DNA of 13,935 bases from Crenothrix polyspora (lineage in GTDB: Bacteria > Pseudomonadota > Gammaproteobacteria > Methylococcales > Methylomonadaceae): contig CAMDOP010000054.1 in NCBI GenBank assembly GCA_945903675.1, forward strand, positions 1 through 13,935, read 5' to 3'. The notes beneath the pieces were generated by a model. The model was not told the origin of the DNA, did no database searches, and was given only the letters and a program-made list of their open reading frames with translations. Of the stretch, positions 1-6,544 are shown piece by piece (positions within the stretch are counted from its first letter, which is position 1; every line of letters begins with the position of its first letter). The translations under genes and the position numbers were made by a program.

Positions 1-7
1 CTTATTT

Positions 8-511
8 ATGGCCACTATCAATTTTCAAGGCAAACCTTTGAACACTTCAGGTGAATTACCTGCAGTGGGCAGCAAAGCACCCGATTTTTCTTTAACGACC
101 TCTAAATTAACCGATGTGTCGCTGGCAACTTATGCAGGAAAAAAGAAGATATTGACCATCGTGCCGAGCCTAGATACACCGACATGTGCCGCCTCGACTC
201 GTAAGTTTAACGAGAAAGCATCGCATTTATATCATACTGTAGTGCTGGTCATTTCTGCCGACTTACCCTTTGCCCAATGTCGTTTTTGTGAAACTGAGGG
301 CTTAAAAAATGTTATTCCTTTATCAACTTTCCGTTCAACGTTTGCTGAAGATTATGGTGTAAAACTACTGGATTCTTTTCTGGCCGGCTTAACCGCAAGA
401 GCCATCATAATTATTGATGAGCATGATACCGTGATTTATAGCCAATTAGTCAACGAACTCGCTGACGAACCCGATTACGAACACGCTTTAGCGGCATTGC
501 ATAGCCACTAA
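8..511 (+). CDS. tpx: Thiol peroxidase Tpx (atypical 2-Cys peroxiredoxin)
   Basis: This protein reduces hydrogen peroxide and organic hydroperoxides with electrons from thioredoxin, normally in the periplasm or cytosol of Gram-negative bacteria. The 167-residue length equals that of E. coli Tpx and the sequence aligns along its whole length by eye. The peroxidatic cysteine is Cys60 in the Tpx motif DTPTCAAS, and the resolving cysteine is Cys94 in RFCETEGL. Other family blocks are SADLPFAQ (residues 83-90), ARAIIIID near 130 and the C-terminal EPDYE. No signal peptide is visible. An extra cysteine, Cys91, sits three residues before the resolving one, where E. coli has serine. The start ATG lies only 7 bases inside the window, so its ribosome-binding site and promoter cannot be judged. 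The gene converges on the membrane-protein gene at 558-1031. Identification is secure. Confidence 0.96.
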   Translation: MATINFQGKPLNTSGELPAVGSKAPDFSLTTSKLTDVSLATYAGKKKILTIVPSLDTPTCAASTRKFNEKASHLYHTVVLVISADLPFAQCRFCETEGLKNVIPLSTFRSTFAEDYGVKLLDSFLAGLTARAIIIIDEHDTVIYSQLVNELADEPDYEHALAALHSH

Positions 512-521
512 AATCTATAAT

Positions 522-557
522 AATTAGTATGCTATCTATTAAGACAGCATACTAATT
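522..557. terminator. Bidirectional intrinsic terminator between tpx and the convergent gene
   Basis: A perfect 12-bp inverted repeat is visible: AATTAGTATGCT at 522-533 and AGCATACTAATT at 546-557, with a 12-nt loop. The stem begins 10 nt after the tpx stop codon and ends directly against the stop codon of the minus-strand gene at 558. T-rich bases follow it on both strands (TTTTAG on plus, ATTATTATAG on minus). The stem is AT-rich and the T tracts are imperfect, so efficiency is uncertain, but its position between two convergent genes strongly suggests shared termination. Confidence 0.72.
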
Positions 558-1031
558 TTAGTGCAACCAAGCTTTCGCCCTTGCTTTAATATTTACCTTG
601 AAAGCCTTAATCCAAATGTAGATAGGTGCATCAACGACTTTATCATGTGCCCATTTCAGCCACTGTGTAATAGTCAGATAAATACTACGCAAAAAGCTAA
701 AACTTAATAGTTGAGGCTTAGTTAGAGCAAAAACTCTAGCCACTAATAGTGTCGCCAATAACTTAACAAAAACCTCCATCATCAAGCCTTGTAAAATCAT
801 GCCATTAGCCAATAAACTAATCGCAATAATATTCAATGGCATAACAATCATCAGTGGAATACTAAATGCCACTAAAGCTTGCTGAGGCGTTCTTTGACTT
901 AACCAACGCTCAAAAGACTCCAGTCTCGCCCATTTAATAAGCAAATGACTTAATGTGTTTAAACCATCCCACAGCCACTCTTCTATAATTAATAGAATAG
1001 CCAAGCCTGCTAGCAATATTTTTTTCATCAT
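558..1031 (-). CDS. Small membrane protein of unknown function (EEWLWD motif)
   Basis: No function can be assigned. The 157-residue protein starts with a hydrophobic segment (about residues 3-16) running into an acidic-aromatic motif EEWLWD (17-22), followed by an amphipathic stretch containing LESFERWL. Two further hydrophobic segments lie at about 52-75 and 83-102, then the block ARVFALTKPQLL (98-109) and a basic tail that ends in repeated Lys/Arg. This arrangement resembles a family of short uncharacterised proteobacterial membrane proteins; that is recognition from memory, not a search. Two ATG codons in tandem (1031 and 1028) could start it, with a weak AAGAG sequence about 4-5 nt upstream. 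It is transcribed in the same direction as the exosortase module but 173 nt downstream of it, so it may or may not be co-transcribed. The terminator at 522-557 abuts its stop codon. Confidence 0.8.
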   Translation of the reverse strand: MMKKILLAGLAILLIIEEWLWDGLNTLSHLLIKWARLESFERWLSQRTPQQALVAFSIPLMIVMPLNIIAISLLANGMILQGLMMEVFVKLLATLLVARVFALTKPQLLSFSFLRSIYLTITQWLKWAHDKVVDAPIYIWIKAFKVNIKARAKAWLH

Positions 1032-1204
1032 CGGACACTCTTAACAATTAAGTACGATATTGTATGCTCACGTAGGCTATTCTAAGTAAAAACTTTACTA
1101 TGCCATACTTTTACCGCAATTAATGAAAGTGACTAGGCATCTTTAACTAAAAGCCCATGAAAAAAGACCCGTAAATTTTCTTTCAGAAAAGATAGCTATA
1201 TAAA

Positions 1205-1855
1205 TCAAGCCCCTTCACGCTGAACCAGTACAGACGACTTCGATAACGCTAAGAAATCTTTAATGGCATTTTCAAGTACGAAGGCCGCATCGGTTTCACT
1301 GAATATACTTTTTGCAGTTATATTTTCTGCTTCAACATAAAATAATGTCATTGGCTTTCTTGGCGTAATCAGTTGCAGGAGCGAAGTCATCAATTGATGA
1401 GTAATAGCATTATCAATCAATTTATTGTCGTATAGTAATGCGTAAGCGCCTATAACAGGTCTCGATTCGTTAGTTAATAATTTAACCAGTATCTTAGGTT
1501 GTGCAGAATATTGTATCTCTCCAGCCTTTCTTAAATCTTTACCATAAGACAGTGCAAGCTCAGGATGATGATATAACCTTTTATGATCATAGGATCGTCC
1601 TACAAACAAACGAACTGATTTTCCTTGTTGATTTGTATATATACGTTCAATCCAATCGTAACAAGCAAAAGTATCAGCTCCCCATTCTTGCTTACGTTGA
1701 GTAGGTTTTGATACATAAGAGCCTAATACATCGCTAATTTGATGTGTTGATACATTATCGTCAATTTTTAAATCCAAATAACTATGAATAACCGTTGGAA
1801 TCAGCGCCAACATGATGATGATTACTACTGATAGTGCATAGCGTGTAGATATCAT
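1205..1855 (-). CDS. EpsI-like exosortase-associated protein, membrane-anchored
   Basis: This 216-residue protein has one N-terminal membrane segment (about residues 7-24) and a hydrophilic remainder that is probably periplasmic. Its role is inferred mainly from position: it directly follows the exosortase with an ATGA overlap (1852-1855), the usual place for an EpsI-type partner, which in other bacteria is either a separate gene or the C-terminal part of the exosortase. The segment VRLFVGRSYD (81-90) followed by LYHHPELALSYG (94-105) resembles the H-x-P block of EpsI-family proteins, but the usual later CLP..GW segment is not seen, so the match is partial. A single cysteine, Cys65, lies in FACYDW. 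There is no good ribosome-binding site, so translation is probably coupled to the exosortase. It could instead be a lineage-specific exosortase accessory protein that is not a true EpsI. Confidence 0.66.
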   Translation of the reverse strand: MISTRYALSVVIIIMLALIPTVIHSYLDLKIDDNVSTHQISDVLGSYVSKPTQRKQEWGADTFACYDWIERIYTNQQGKSVRLFVGRSYDHKRLYHHPELALSYGKDLRKAGEIQYSAQPKILVKLLTNESRPVIGAYALLYDNKLIDNAITHQLMTSLLQLITPRKPMTLFYVEAENITAKSIFSETDAAFVLENAIKDFLALSKSSVLVQREGA

Positions 1856-2739
1856 AGATTTTTTTCAATTCTAATTTCATGAGTGACTGGATTTTTTCCT
1901 ATGATGAATAATATAGGTAAAGCCACCATAAAGGTTAATAAGCCTGATAACTCATGTGCTGATGTCGCCAAAATATTCAGACCATAGTAATTAACTAATA
2001 ATGCAAGTACTAATACCCTTATTATATTAACGCCTATAGCAAGAGGTGCGGCTATCAATAAGAGTATTATTCTGCGTGCTGTAGAGGTGCAAAAATATGC
2101 CGTCAGAATCGCTATGGTTATTGCTGCATAAAGCGTTGCAAAACCACTACAAGCATCAGCAACCATTAATGACCCACCCTCTATTTCTAATAAAGTTCCA
2201 CTTGTAAATACAGGTATACCCATTTCACTTAATATATATGCAACACTTTTTGTCGCAATATGCCTAAGCAATAAATGTATCGCTTCAGTAAAAACCAAAG
2301 GGATCGGCAATGTAAGTACCATAGTTAATAAGGGAAAAAGTATAGCTTTAGTTTTTAACACACCTAAAAACAGCAGTGATAATCCTACGAACGATGAAAT
2401 CATTGCGAAACTAGAAAGTAGCTGCGTGTTAATGCCAGTATCTAGCATATATAACAATAAGCTCGGAATTAAAATAATGAATCCCCACGGATTAGAGCTA
2501 GAGGGTATGTCATTTAATTTTTGTAATTCTCTGTATATTAAATAGATCACTAAGGCAAAGACTAGAATTCCGTGACCATTTTGCCAAACACTCATAGTCC
2601 ACCTACTCCAAAGCCATAATAAAGTGGGCATATAGAGTATTAGTAACAAAACTCCAATAATGCCTAATAACCATTGGCTTTGAATTTTTATATAGTTATC
2701 TTTTTTAAGACACTTATTATCTACAATCAAATTATTCAT
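1852..2739 (-). CDS. Exosortase (membrane Cys transpeptidase-like sorting enzyme)
   Basis: Exosortases are multi-pass inner-membrane proteins thought to recognise a C-terminal PEP-CTERM-type tripartite tail on exported proteins and cleave or transfer it, in Gram-negative species that make exopolysaccharide. The 295-residue protein has about eight hydrophobic segments between residues 22 and 282. All three proposed catalytic residues are visible: Cys197 in VADACSGF, Arg241 in NIIR and His262 in AHELSG. The early NGHG block (54-57) matches the family's SHG motif. It lacks the C-terminal EpsI domain of fused forms; a separate EpsI-like gene follows. Family members often have an Arg two residues after CSG, whereas this one reads CSGFATL. 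The subtype (XrtA, XrtB or other) cannot be decided by eye. Its start lies inside the prsR 3' end (8-nt overlap), implying coupled translation. Confidence 0.87.
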   Translation of the reverse strand: MNNLIVDNKCLKKDNYIKIQSQWLLGIIGVLLLILYMPTLLWLWSRWTMSVWQNGHGILVFALVIYLIYRELQKLNDIPSSSNPWGFIILIPSLLLYMLDTGINTQLLSSFAMISSFVGLSLLFLGVLKTKAILFPLLTMVLTLPIPLVFTEAIHLLLRHIATKSVAYILSEMGIPVFTSGTLLEIEGGSLMVADACSGFATLYAAITIAILTAYFCTSTARRIILLLIAAPLAIGVNIIRVLVLALLVNYYGLNILATSAHELSGLLTFMVALPILFIIGKNPVTHEIRIEKNL

Positions 2740-4087
2740 TTATTTGGATTCTATATTTTTCAAATAGGCTATATAGCGTAGGTCGCGTCACACCAAGAAG
2801 TTTTGCAGTATTAGATACATTATTGTTGCTATGCATTAAGGCTTTTTTTATGGCAATGATTTCCGCGGATTCTCTTACTTCTTTCAAATTGACATGCATT
2901 GCTGCATCGGTGTGTTTTTCAAGCTCCAAATCAATGTAAGTAATATTGATATCATCTGACAAAATTACGGCTCTTTTAATTTTATTTTCAAGTTCCCTTA
3001 TATTGCCAGGCCATGAATAAGCCTCAATCGCAGCTGCAGCTTCCAAACTAAAGTTTTTTATTTTCTTATTATGAAAAATGCAATATCGTTTTAAAAAGGC
3101 AGTTGCAATCGTTATTGCGTCCCCTTCTCTCTCCCTAAGTGGCGGAATATCAATGACTATTTCGCTTATTCGATAATATAAGTCTAACCTAAATTTTCCT
3201 GCATTAATCTGGTCTTCTAAGTTTTGATGGGTCGCACAAACAATACGAACATCAACTGGAATCTCTTTTCTCCCTCCAATACGTTCTATTGTTCTTTCTT
3301 GCAAAAAACGCAATAATTTTGATTGTAATAAAATAGGCAGATCACCAATTTCATCTAAAAACAAGGTTCCCTTATTTGCATATTCTATTTTCCCCTTTGT
3401 TAACTGAGCTGCTCCAGTATATGCACCTTTTTCATAGCCAAATAGCTCACTTTCTAGTAAATTTTCTGGTATAGCAGCACAATTTACTGCAATAAATGCT
3501 TGAGTCGAACGATCACTTAAACGATGCATAGCTTTTGCCAGCACTTCTTTTCCAGTTCCACTTTCTCCCATTAATAAAACAGTCGCATTAGTTGGCGATA
3601 TTTTTTCAATAGTGCGACATAAGTCTTGCATTTTTTCACATGATGCAATTAAGCCAACTAAAGGCTCTGTTGTTTGTTTCTGCAATAATTGATGTTCATT
3701 TTCTAGCTGATTCAATTGAAAAGCGCGCTCAATGATTAAATTTAATATATCTATATCAATAGGCTTTTGATAAAAATCATAGGCGCCCATCGCTACGGCT
3801 TTAACAGCATTAGACCTATCATCATTACCCGTGACGACAATTATCTTGGCTGCAGGTGCAAGTTCAAGAAGCTCTTGCAATGTTTTTAAGCCTTCACTGG
3901 CATTAGCTGCATCTGGAGGCAATCCTAAGTCTAATGTGATGACGCTAGGCACATATCGTCTTAATGCAGCCACAGCTTCACTTCTATTTCCAGCTATTAC
4001 CGTCTGATATGATTCAAAACTCCATTTCAATTGTTTTTGTAGTCCAAGATCATCCTCTACAATTAGTAAAACTTTCTTATCTTCCAA
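2732..4087 (-). CDS. prsR: PrsR-type PEP-CTERM response regulator, sigma-54 activator
   Basis: This NtrC-class regulator activates sigma-54 promoters; the PrsR family is typically encoded with exosortase and exopolysaccharide genes. The 451 residues divide into three parts. The receiver domain (1-120) has phospho-acceptor Asp53 in TLDLGLPP, Thr86 and Lys108. The long DLGLPPDAANASEG stretch and VVTGNDDR are typical of the PEP-CTERM response-regulator family. The AAA+ domain (about 143-375) has Walker A GESGTGKE at 174-181, Walker B LFLDE at 242-246 and the sigma-54 contact loop at 221-226. The Fis-type helix-turn-helix is at about 422-445. The contact loop reads GAYTGA rather than GAFTGA. Translation starts at TTG, supported by AGAAGG 7 nt upstream and the absence of any nearby in-frame ATG. 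The partner kinase PrsK is not in this window. The 93-nt gap after the asparagine-synthetase-like gene suggests one operon. Confidence 0.9.
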   Translation of the reverse strand: MEDKKVLLIVEDDLGLQKQLKWSFESYQTVIAGNRSEAVAALRRYVPSVITLDLGLPPDAANASEGLKTLQELLELAPAAKIIVVTGNDDRSNAVKAVAMGAYDFYQKPIDIDILNLIIERAFQLNQLENEHQLLQKQTTEPLVGLIASCEKMQDLCRTIEKISPTNATVLLMGESGTGKEVLAKAMHRLSDRSTQAFIAVNCAAIPENLLESELFGYEKGAYTGAAQLTKGKIEYANKGTLFLDEIGDLPILLQSKLLRFLQERTIERIGGRKEIPVDVRIVCATHQNLEDQINAGKFRLDLYYRISEIVIDIPPLREREGDAITIATAFLKRYCIFHNKKIKNFSLEAAAAIEAYSWPGNIRELENKIKRAVILSDDINITYIDLELEKHTDAAMHVNLKEVRESAEIIAIKKALMHSNNNVSNTAKLLGVTRPTLYSLFEKYRIQINE

Positions 4088-4094
4088 GTTATTA

Positions 4095-4100
4095 CCTTCT
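4095..4100 (-). promoter_or_regulatory. Ribosome-binding site that fixes the TTG start of prsR
   Basis: AGAAGG on the minus strand sits 7 nt upstream of the TTG at 4087-4085. The reading frame continues at once into the receiver domain (EDKKVLLIVEDD), and no in-frame ATG is close. This is one of the clearest Shine-Dalgarno sequences in the window and supports TTG as the true initiation codon. Confidence 0.7.
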
Positions 4101-4108
4101 GCTTAATT

Positions 4109-4168
4109 TCACGAATTCAACTTATAAAAATCATCGACATTAACTACCATTTCTTTAGAGTCTTTCAT
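4109..4168 (-). CDS. Possible 19-codon small ORF between the asn-like gene and prsR
   Basis: An ATG at 4168 opens a 19-residue frame, MKDSKEMVVNVDDFYKLNS, ending in TGA at 4109-4111. It fills most of the 93-nt gap between the asparagine-synthetase-like gene and prsR and lies 21 nt before the prsR start. The composition (charged start, VVNVDDFY core) looks more protein-like than random AT-rich sequence, but there is no recognisable ribosome-binding site. It could be a leader peptide, a decayed gene end or chance. Low confidence. Confidence 0.2.
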   Translation of the reverse strand: MKDSKEMVVNVDDFYKLNS

Positions 4169-4180
4169 CAATTATGTGCA

Positions 4181-6010
4181 TTATATAAGGGTCACATCAT
4201 GAGCTATAAGCCACTGCTCTAGCATTATTAAAAGCCAAATCATGATGCCATAATAAGAAGAATGACCTTTTTGATGTAATTTGATGATATTTTTTATATA
4301 AACAGGATTTACAATGCCTCGTTTTGAAAAGTTAAATAAATTATCCAAAGCAAATTGTTTTAACTCCTTATCTTGAGCCATCCAAATCCCAAAAGGCAAT
4401 CCAAATCCTTGTTTAGGCTTACTTAAAGTTTGTCTAGGTAAATAATTTTTCATACTTTTCTTATAAAATGATCTTAATTCAAAACCCTGTATTAACCATT
4501 TTGATGGGATACCAGCAGAAAATTTTACTAAATCTTCTTGTAACATCGGATATTGAACTTCTATACCAGCAAGCTCACACATACGATTTACCTTTCTTAG
4601 ATCATTGTCTGCTAAGGTAAATTTTCTATCTAAGTGCAACATCCGTTTTATTAAATCTTCTGTGTTAGCTCGATTATAAGTTGATCGACTGTTTGCAATC
4701 GGTAACTCAGGATCAATTTGTTTTAGAAATTCTTCAGTAAAAAACTCAAATAGTGGGCTACGATGCAAAAAATTATACGTTTCCAAGCGATCAGGCATAA
4801 TAATATTAGCCTGATCAATATAACTTTGTAATTTACCTAAAAATGGTATGTTATTCGCCATAGGGACTATGGCCGCTTTAGCAAAATCAGGCATATAACG
4901 ATAATAGTCAAATAGCTTTTGCTTAGCATAACGGCTATTTCCGGCAAATATTTCATCACCTCCATCTCCAGCCAACAATCTTGTCATACCTCTTTCACGA
5001 GCAAATTTAGCGCAATAATAACTGGGTACAGCCGAATCATTACCAAAAGGCTCATCATAAGTTTGAGCAATTAACGGTATAGAATTCAAAACATCTGCGG
5101 GTGATACATAATATTCATGTAATTTCACTTTAAAATGAGCGGCTACTATCCGAGCATAAGACATTTCATCATAGCCTTCGGCATCAAAGCCCATAGTAAA
5201 TGCATCCACTTTATGGTCGACCATTTGTTGATAAAAACCCGTTACCGTACTGCTATCAAGTCCTCCACTCAAAAACACACCTGTTTCATTATCCGGTAGA
5301 CATGTAGAAATAGACTTGCCTAACTGTGCATGCACTTGTTCCATCAATGTTATTTTTGATAAAGTACTTTCTGTGTAATCAGACTGCCAGTAGAAATTAC
5401 GTGTATGCTTATTATTATCTATCTCTATAAACTCACCTGGCTGTAATTTTGAAATGTCTTTATAAATAGACCCCGGACTTGGAATCACATGAGCATAAAA
5501 ATAATCAAAGATGCCCTGTGGATTAATAACGCTATTAACACTAGGATGCGCAATAATATGATCTAACTTAGAACCAAATACCAATAAGCCATCTTGATAA
5601 TAAAAAGCCAAAGGTCGAATACCGAGCCTATCATTAGCTAGCAACGCATAATCCCGTTTAGGTTCTATGATACAAAATGAAAATGGACCATGAATCTTAT
5701 TAAGCACTAAACGACCATATTTTAAAAACCCCATGGCTAATGCCTGAGCTGAGTCGCTACTTTTTGCAATATTTTTTAATTCGTCATCACTCCAATATGG
5801 ATCACCCTCAACTATCACTAATAAACGTGAAGATTGATAAATACTAGGCGCTATCTTAAGACCATAGCCCGCCATTTCTGCAACGTTTAGGTGCTTGACT
5901 ACACATGAATATGTAGTGTTCATAGATTTTGAAGCAGCTCCTTGTTGATCAATACAACTCAAGTCAAAAGCTTTTTCTTTAGTTGAAAACCAACCGTAAA
6001 TAGTGCCCAT
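4181..6010 (-). CDS. Asparagine-synthetase-family protein lacking the glutaminase Cys (exosortase-linked)
   Basis: The C-terminal half belongs to the ATP-dependent amidotransferase fold that activates a carboxylate as an acyl-adenylate: the PPi loop SGGLDSS lies at residues 248-254 and GDGGDEIFAG at 348-357. The N-terminal half has the Ntn-hydrolase layout (DRLGIRPLAFYY at 127-138), but the start reads MGTIYG where glutamine-dependent enzymes have MCGI. The RGPDG and NGEIYN substrate motifs are also not seen. Glutamine hydrolysis is therefore unlikely; ammonia, or an amine on another molecule, could be the nucleophile, as in beta-lactam synthetase and lasso-peptide cyclases. I chose ATG 6010 (609 residues) because it aligns MGTI with MCGI and has AGAG 8 nt upstream. 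A TTG at 6052 would add 14 residues. Related amidotransferases with intact Cys are common in exosortase loci. The true substrate is unknown; modification of an envelope glycan or sorted protein is only inference. Confidence 0.85.
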   Translation of the reverse strand: MGTIYGWFSTKEKAFDLSCIDQQGAASKSMNTTYSCVVKHLNVAEMAGYGLKIAPSIYQSSRLLVIVEGDPYWSDDELKNIAKSSDSAQALAMGFLKYGRLVLNKIHGPFSFCIIEPKRDYALLANDRLGIRPLAFYYQDGLLVFGSKLDHIIAHPSVNSVINPQGIFDYFYAHVIPSPGSIYKDISKLQPGEFIEIDNNKHTRNFYWQSDYTESTLSKITLMEQVHAQLGKSISTCLPDNETGVFLSGGLDSSTVTGFYQQMVDHKVDAFTMGFDAEGYDEMSYARIVAAHFKVKLHEYYVSPADVLNSIPLIAQTYDEPFGNDSAVPSYYCAKFARERGMTRLLAGDGGDEIFAGNSRYAKQKLFDYYRYMPDFAKAAIVPMANNIPFLGKLQSYIDQANIIMPDRLETYNFLHRSPLFEFFTEEFLKQIDPELPIANSRSTYNRANTEDLIKRMLHLDRKFTLADNDLRKVNRMCELAGIEVQYPMLQEDLVKFSAGIPSKWLIQGFELRSFYKKSMKNYLPRQTLSKPKQGFGLPFGIWMAQDKELKQFALDNLFNFSKRGIVNPVYIKNIIKLHQKGHSSYYGIMIWLLIMLEQWLIAHDVTLI

Positions 6011-6544
6011 AATGCTTACTCTAAGATGGTAGTTATGCTTATATTGAGTCAAAACTATAATAGTTATGAGTATGATTTTATTGTTTTTTTTGAACTAACG
6101 AAGTGTCGTATTGATTATTTTATTTAAAAAAAAATGAGGTCATTAGTATTAAAAGATGCTTAGTTCTGAATAACGATTTTGCTTAGTATTTTTTTATTTA
6201 ATAAAAATAAACCGAATATATAAATATTTCTATTCGATATTGCATTCATACTTTAATGGTAAATATTTAGGCTTAAACTTTAATTCTAACATCGAAACTC
6301 TACTTACTTTGAAGATAAAATATCAAACTATTTAGACATAATCAAGCTCTGCCTGATATTTCTAAATAATGTAAAACCTGCAAAATGTATAACTTATTGA
6401 TAATATTTATTAATAGGCTAGAAATAGTAAAATCTGCCTATAAAAATTAAGCATAATGGCTATCTATGGCTTTACCTAGATGGAGAACCGAGAGGCTAAT
6501 ATTTAAGCTCTTTAGGTAAACGCATTAGCTCAATTTTTAAAAAA
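6011..6544. other. AT-rich gene-free region upstream of the exosortase module
   Basis: No protein longer than about 15 residues with a plausible start could be found on either strand. The stretch is visibly more AT-rich than its neighbours, with many runs of A or T. It contains several inverted repeats: TTTTTATT/AATAAAAA at 6191-6207, CGAATA/TATTCG at 6213-6236 and TTTACCTA/TAGGTAAA at 6471-6520. It separates the trmB stop from the asn-like gene start, both on the minus strand, so it should hold the end of the aroG operon transcript and the promoter of the exosortase module. I found no convincing -35/-10 pair and no GG-N10-GC sigma-54 core on either strand. A regulatory RNA or the remains of a decayed gene are possible but unproven. 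Confidence 0.55.
6471..6520. repeat. Long-range inverted repeat with an inner hairpin, downstream of trmB
   Basis: The outer arms TTTACCTA (6471-6478) and TAGGTAAA (6513-6520) are perfect 8-bp complements 34 nt apart. Read on the minus strand, an inner hairpin pairs AGAGCTT with a slightly bulged AGCCTCT around a TAAATATT-like loop. The element begins 25 nt after the trmB stop. It lacks the T-run expected of an intrinsic terminator, so it may be an mRNA 3'-end stabiliser or part of a structured RNA. Confidence 0.4.

Noticed and set aside
1102..1115. GG-N10-GC core resembling a sigma-54 promoter on the minus strand, upstream of the small membrane protein
   Set aside because: It has the two essential dinucleotides (GG at 1115-1114, GC at 1103-1102), but the -12 element reads TGGC instead of TTGC and the -24 flank is poor. 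Such a core is common by chance. A PrsR-dependent transcript starting near 1090 would change this view.
1501..1704. Plus-strand open frame of 67 codons
   Set aside because: It is antisense to the EpsI-like gene, has no ribosome-binding site and no recognisable protein features.
6011..6052. Upstream TTG start (6052) of the asparagine-synthetase-like gene
   Set aside because: The extra 14 residues would place the Ntn-hydrolase first strand away from the N-terminus; ATG 6010 aligns with family starts and has AGAG at suitable spacing.
6191..6207. AT-only inverted repeat TTTTTATT/AATAAAAA as a terminator
   Set aside because: No GC pair in the stem and a one-base loop; expected by chance in such AT-rich sequence.
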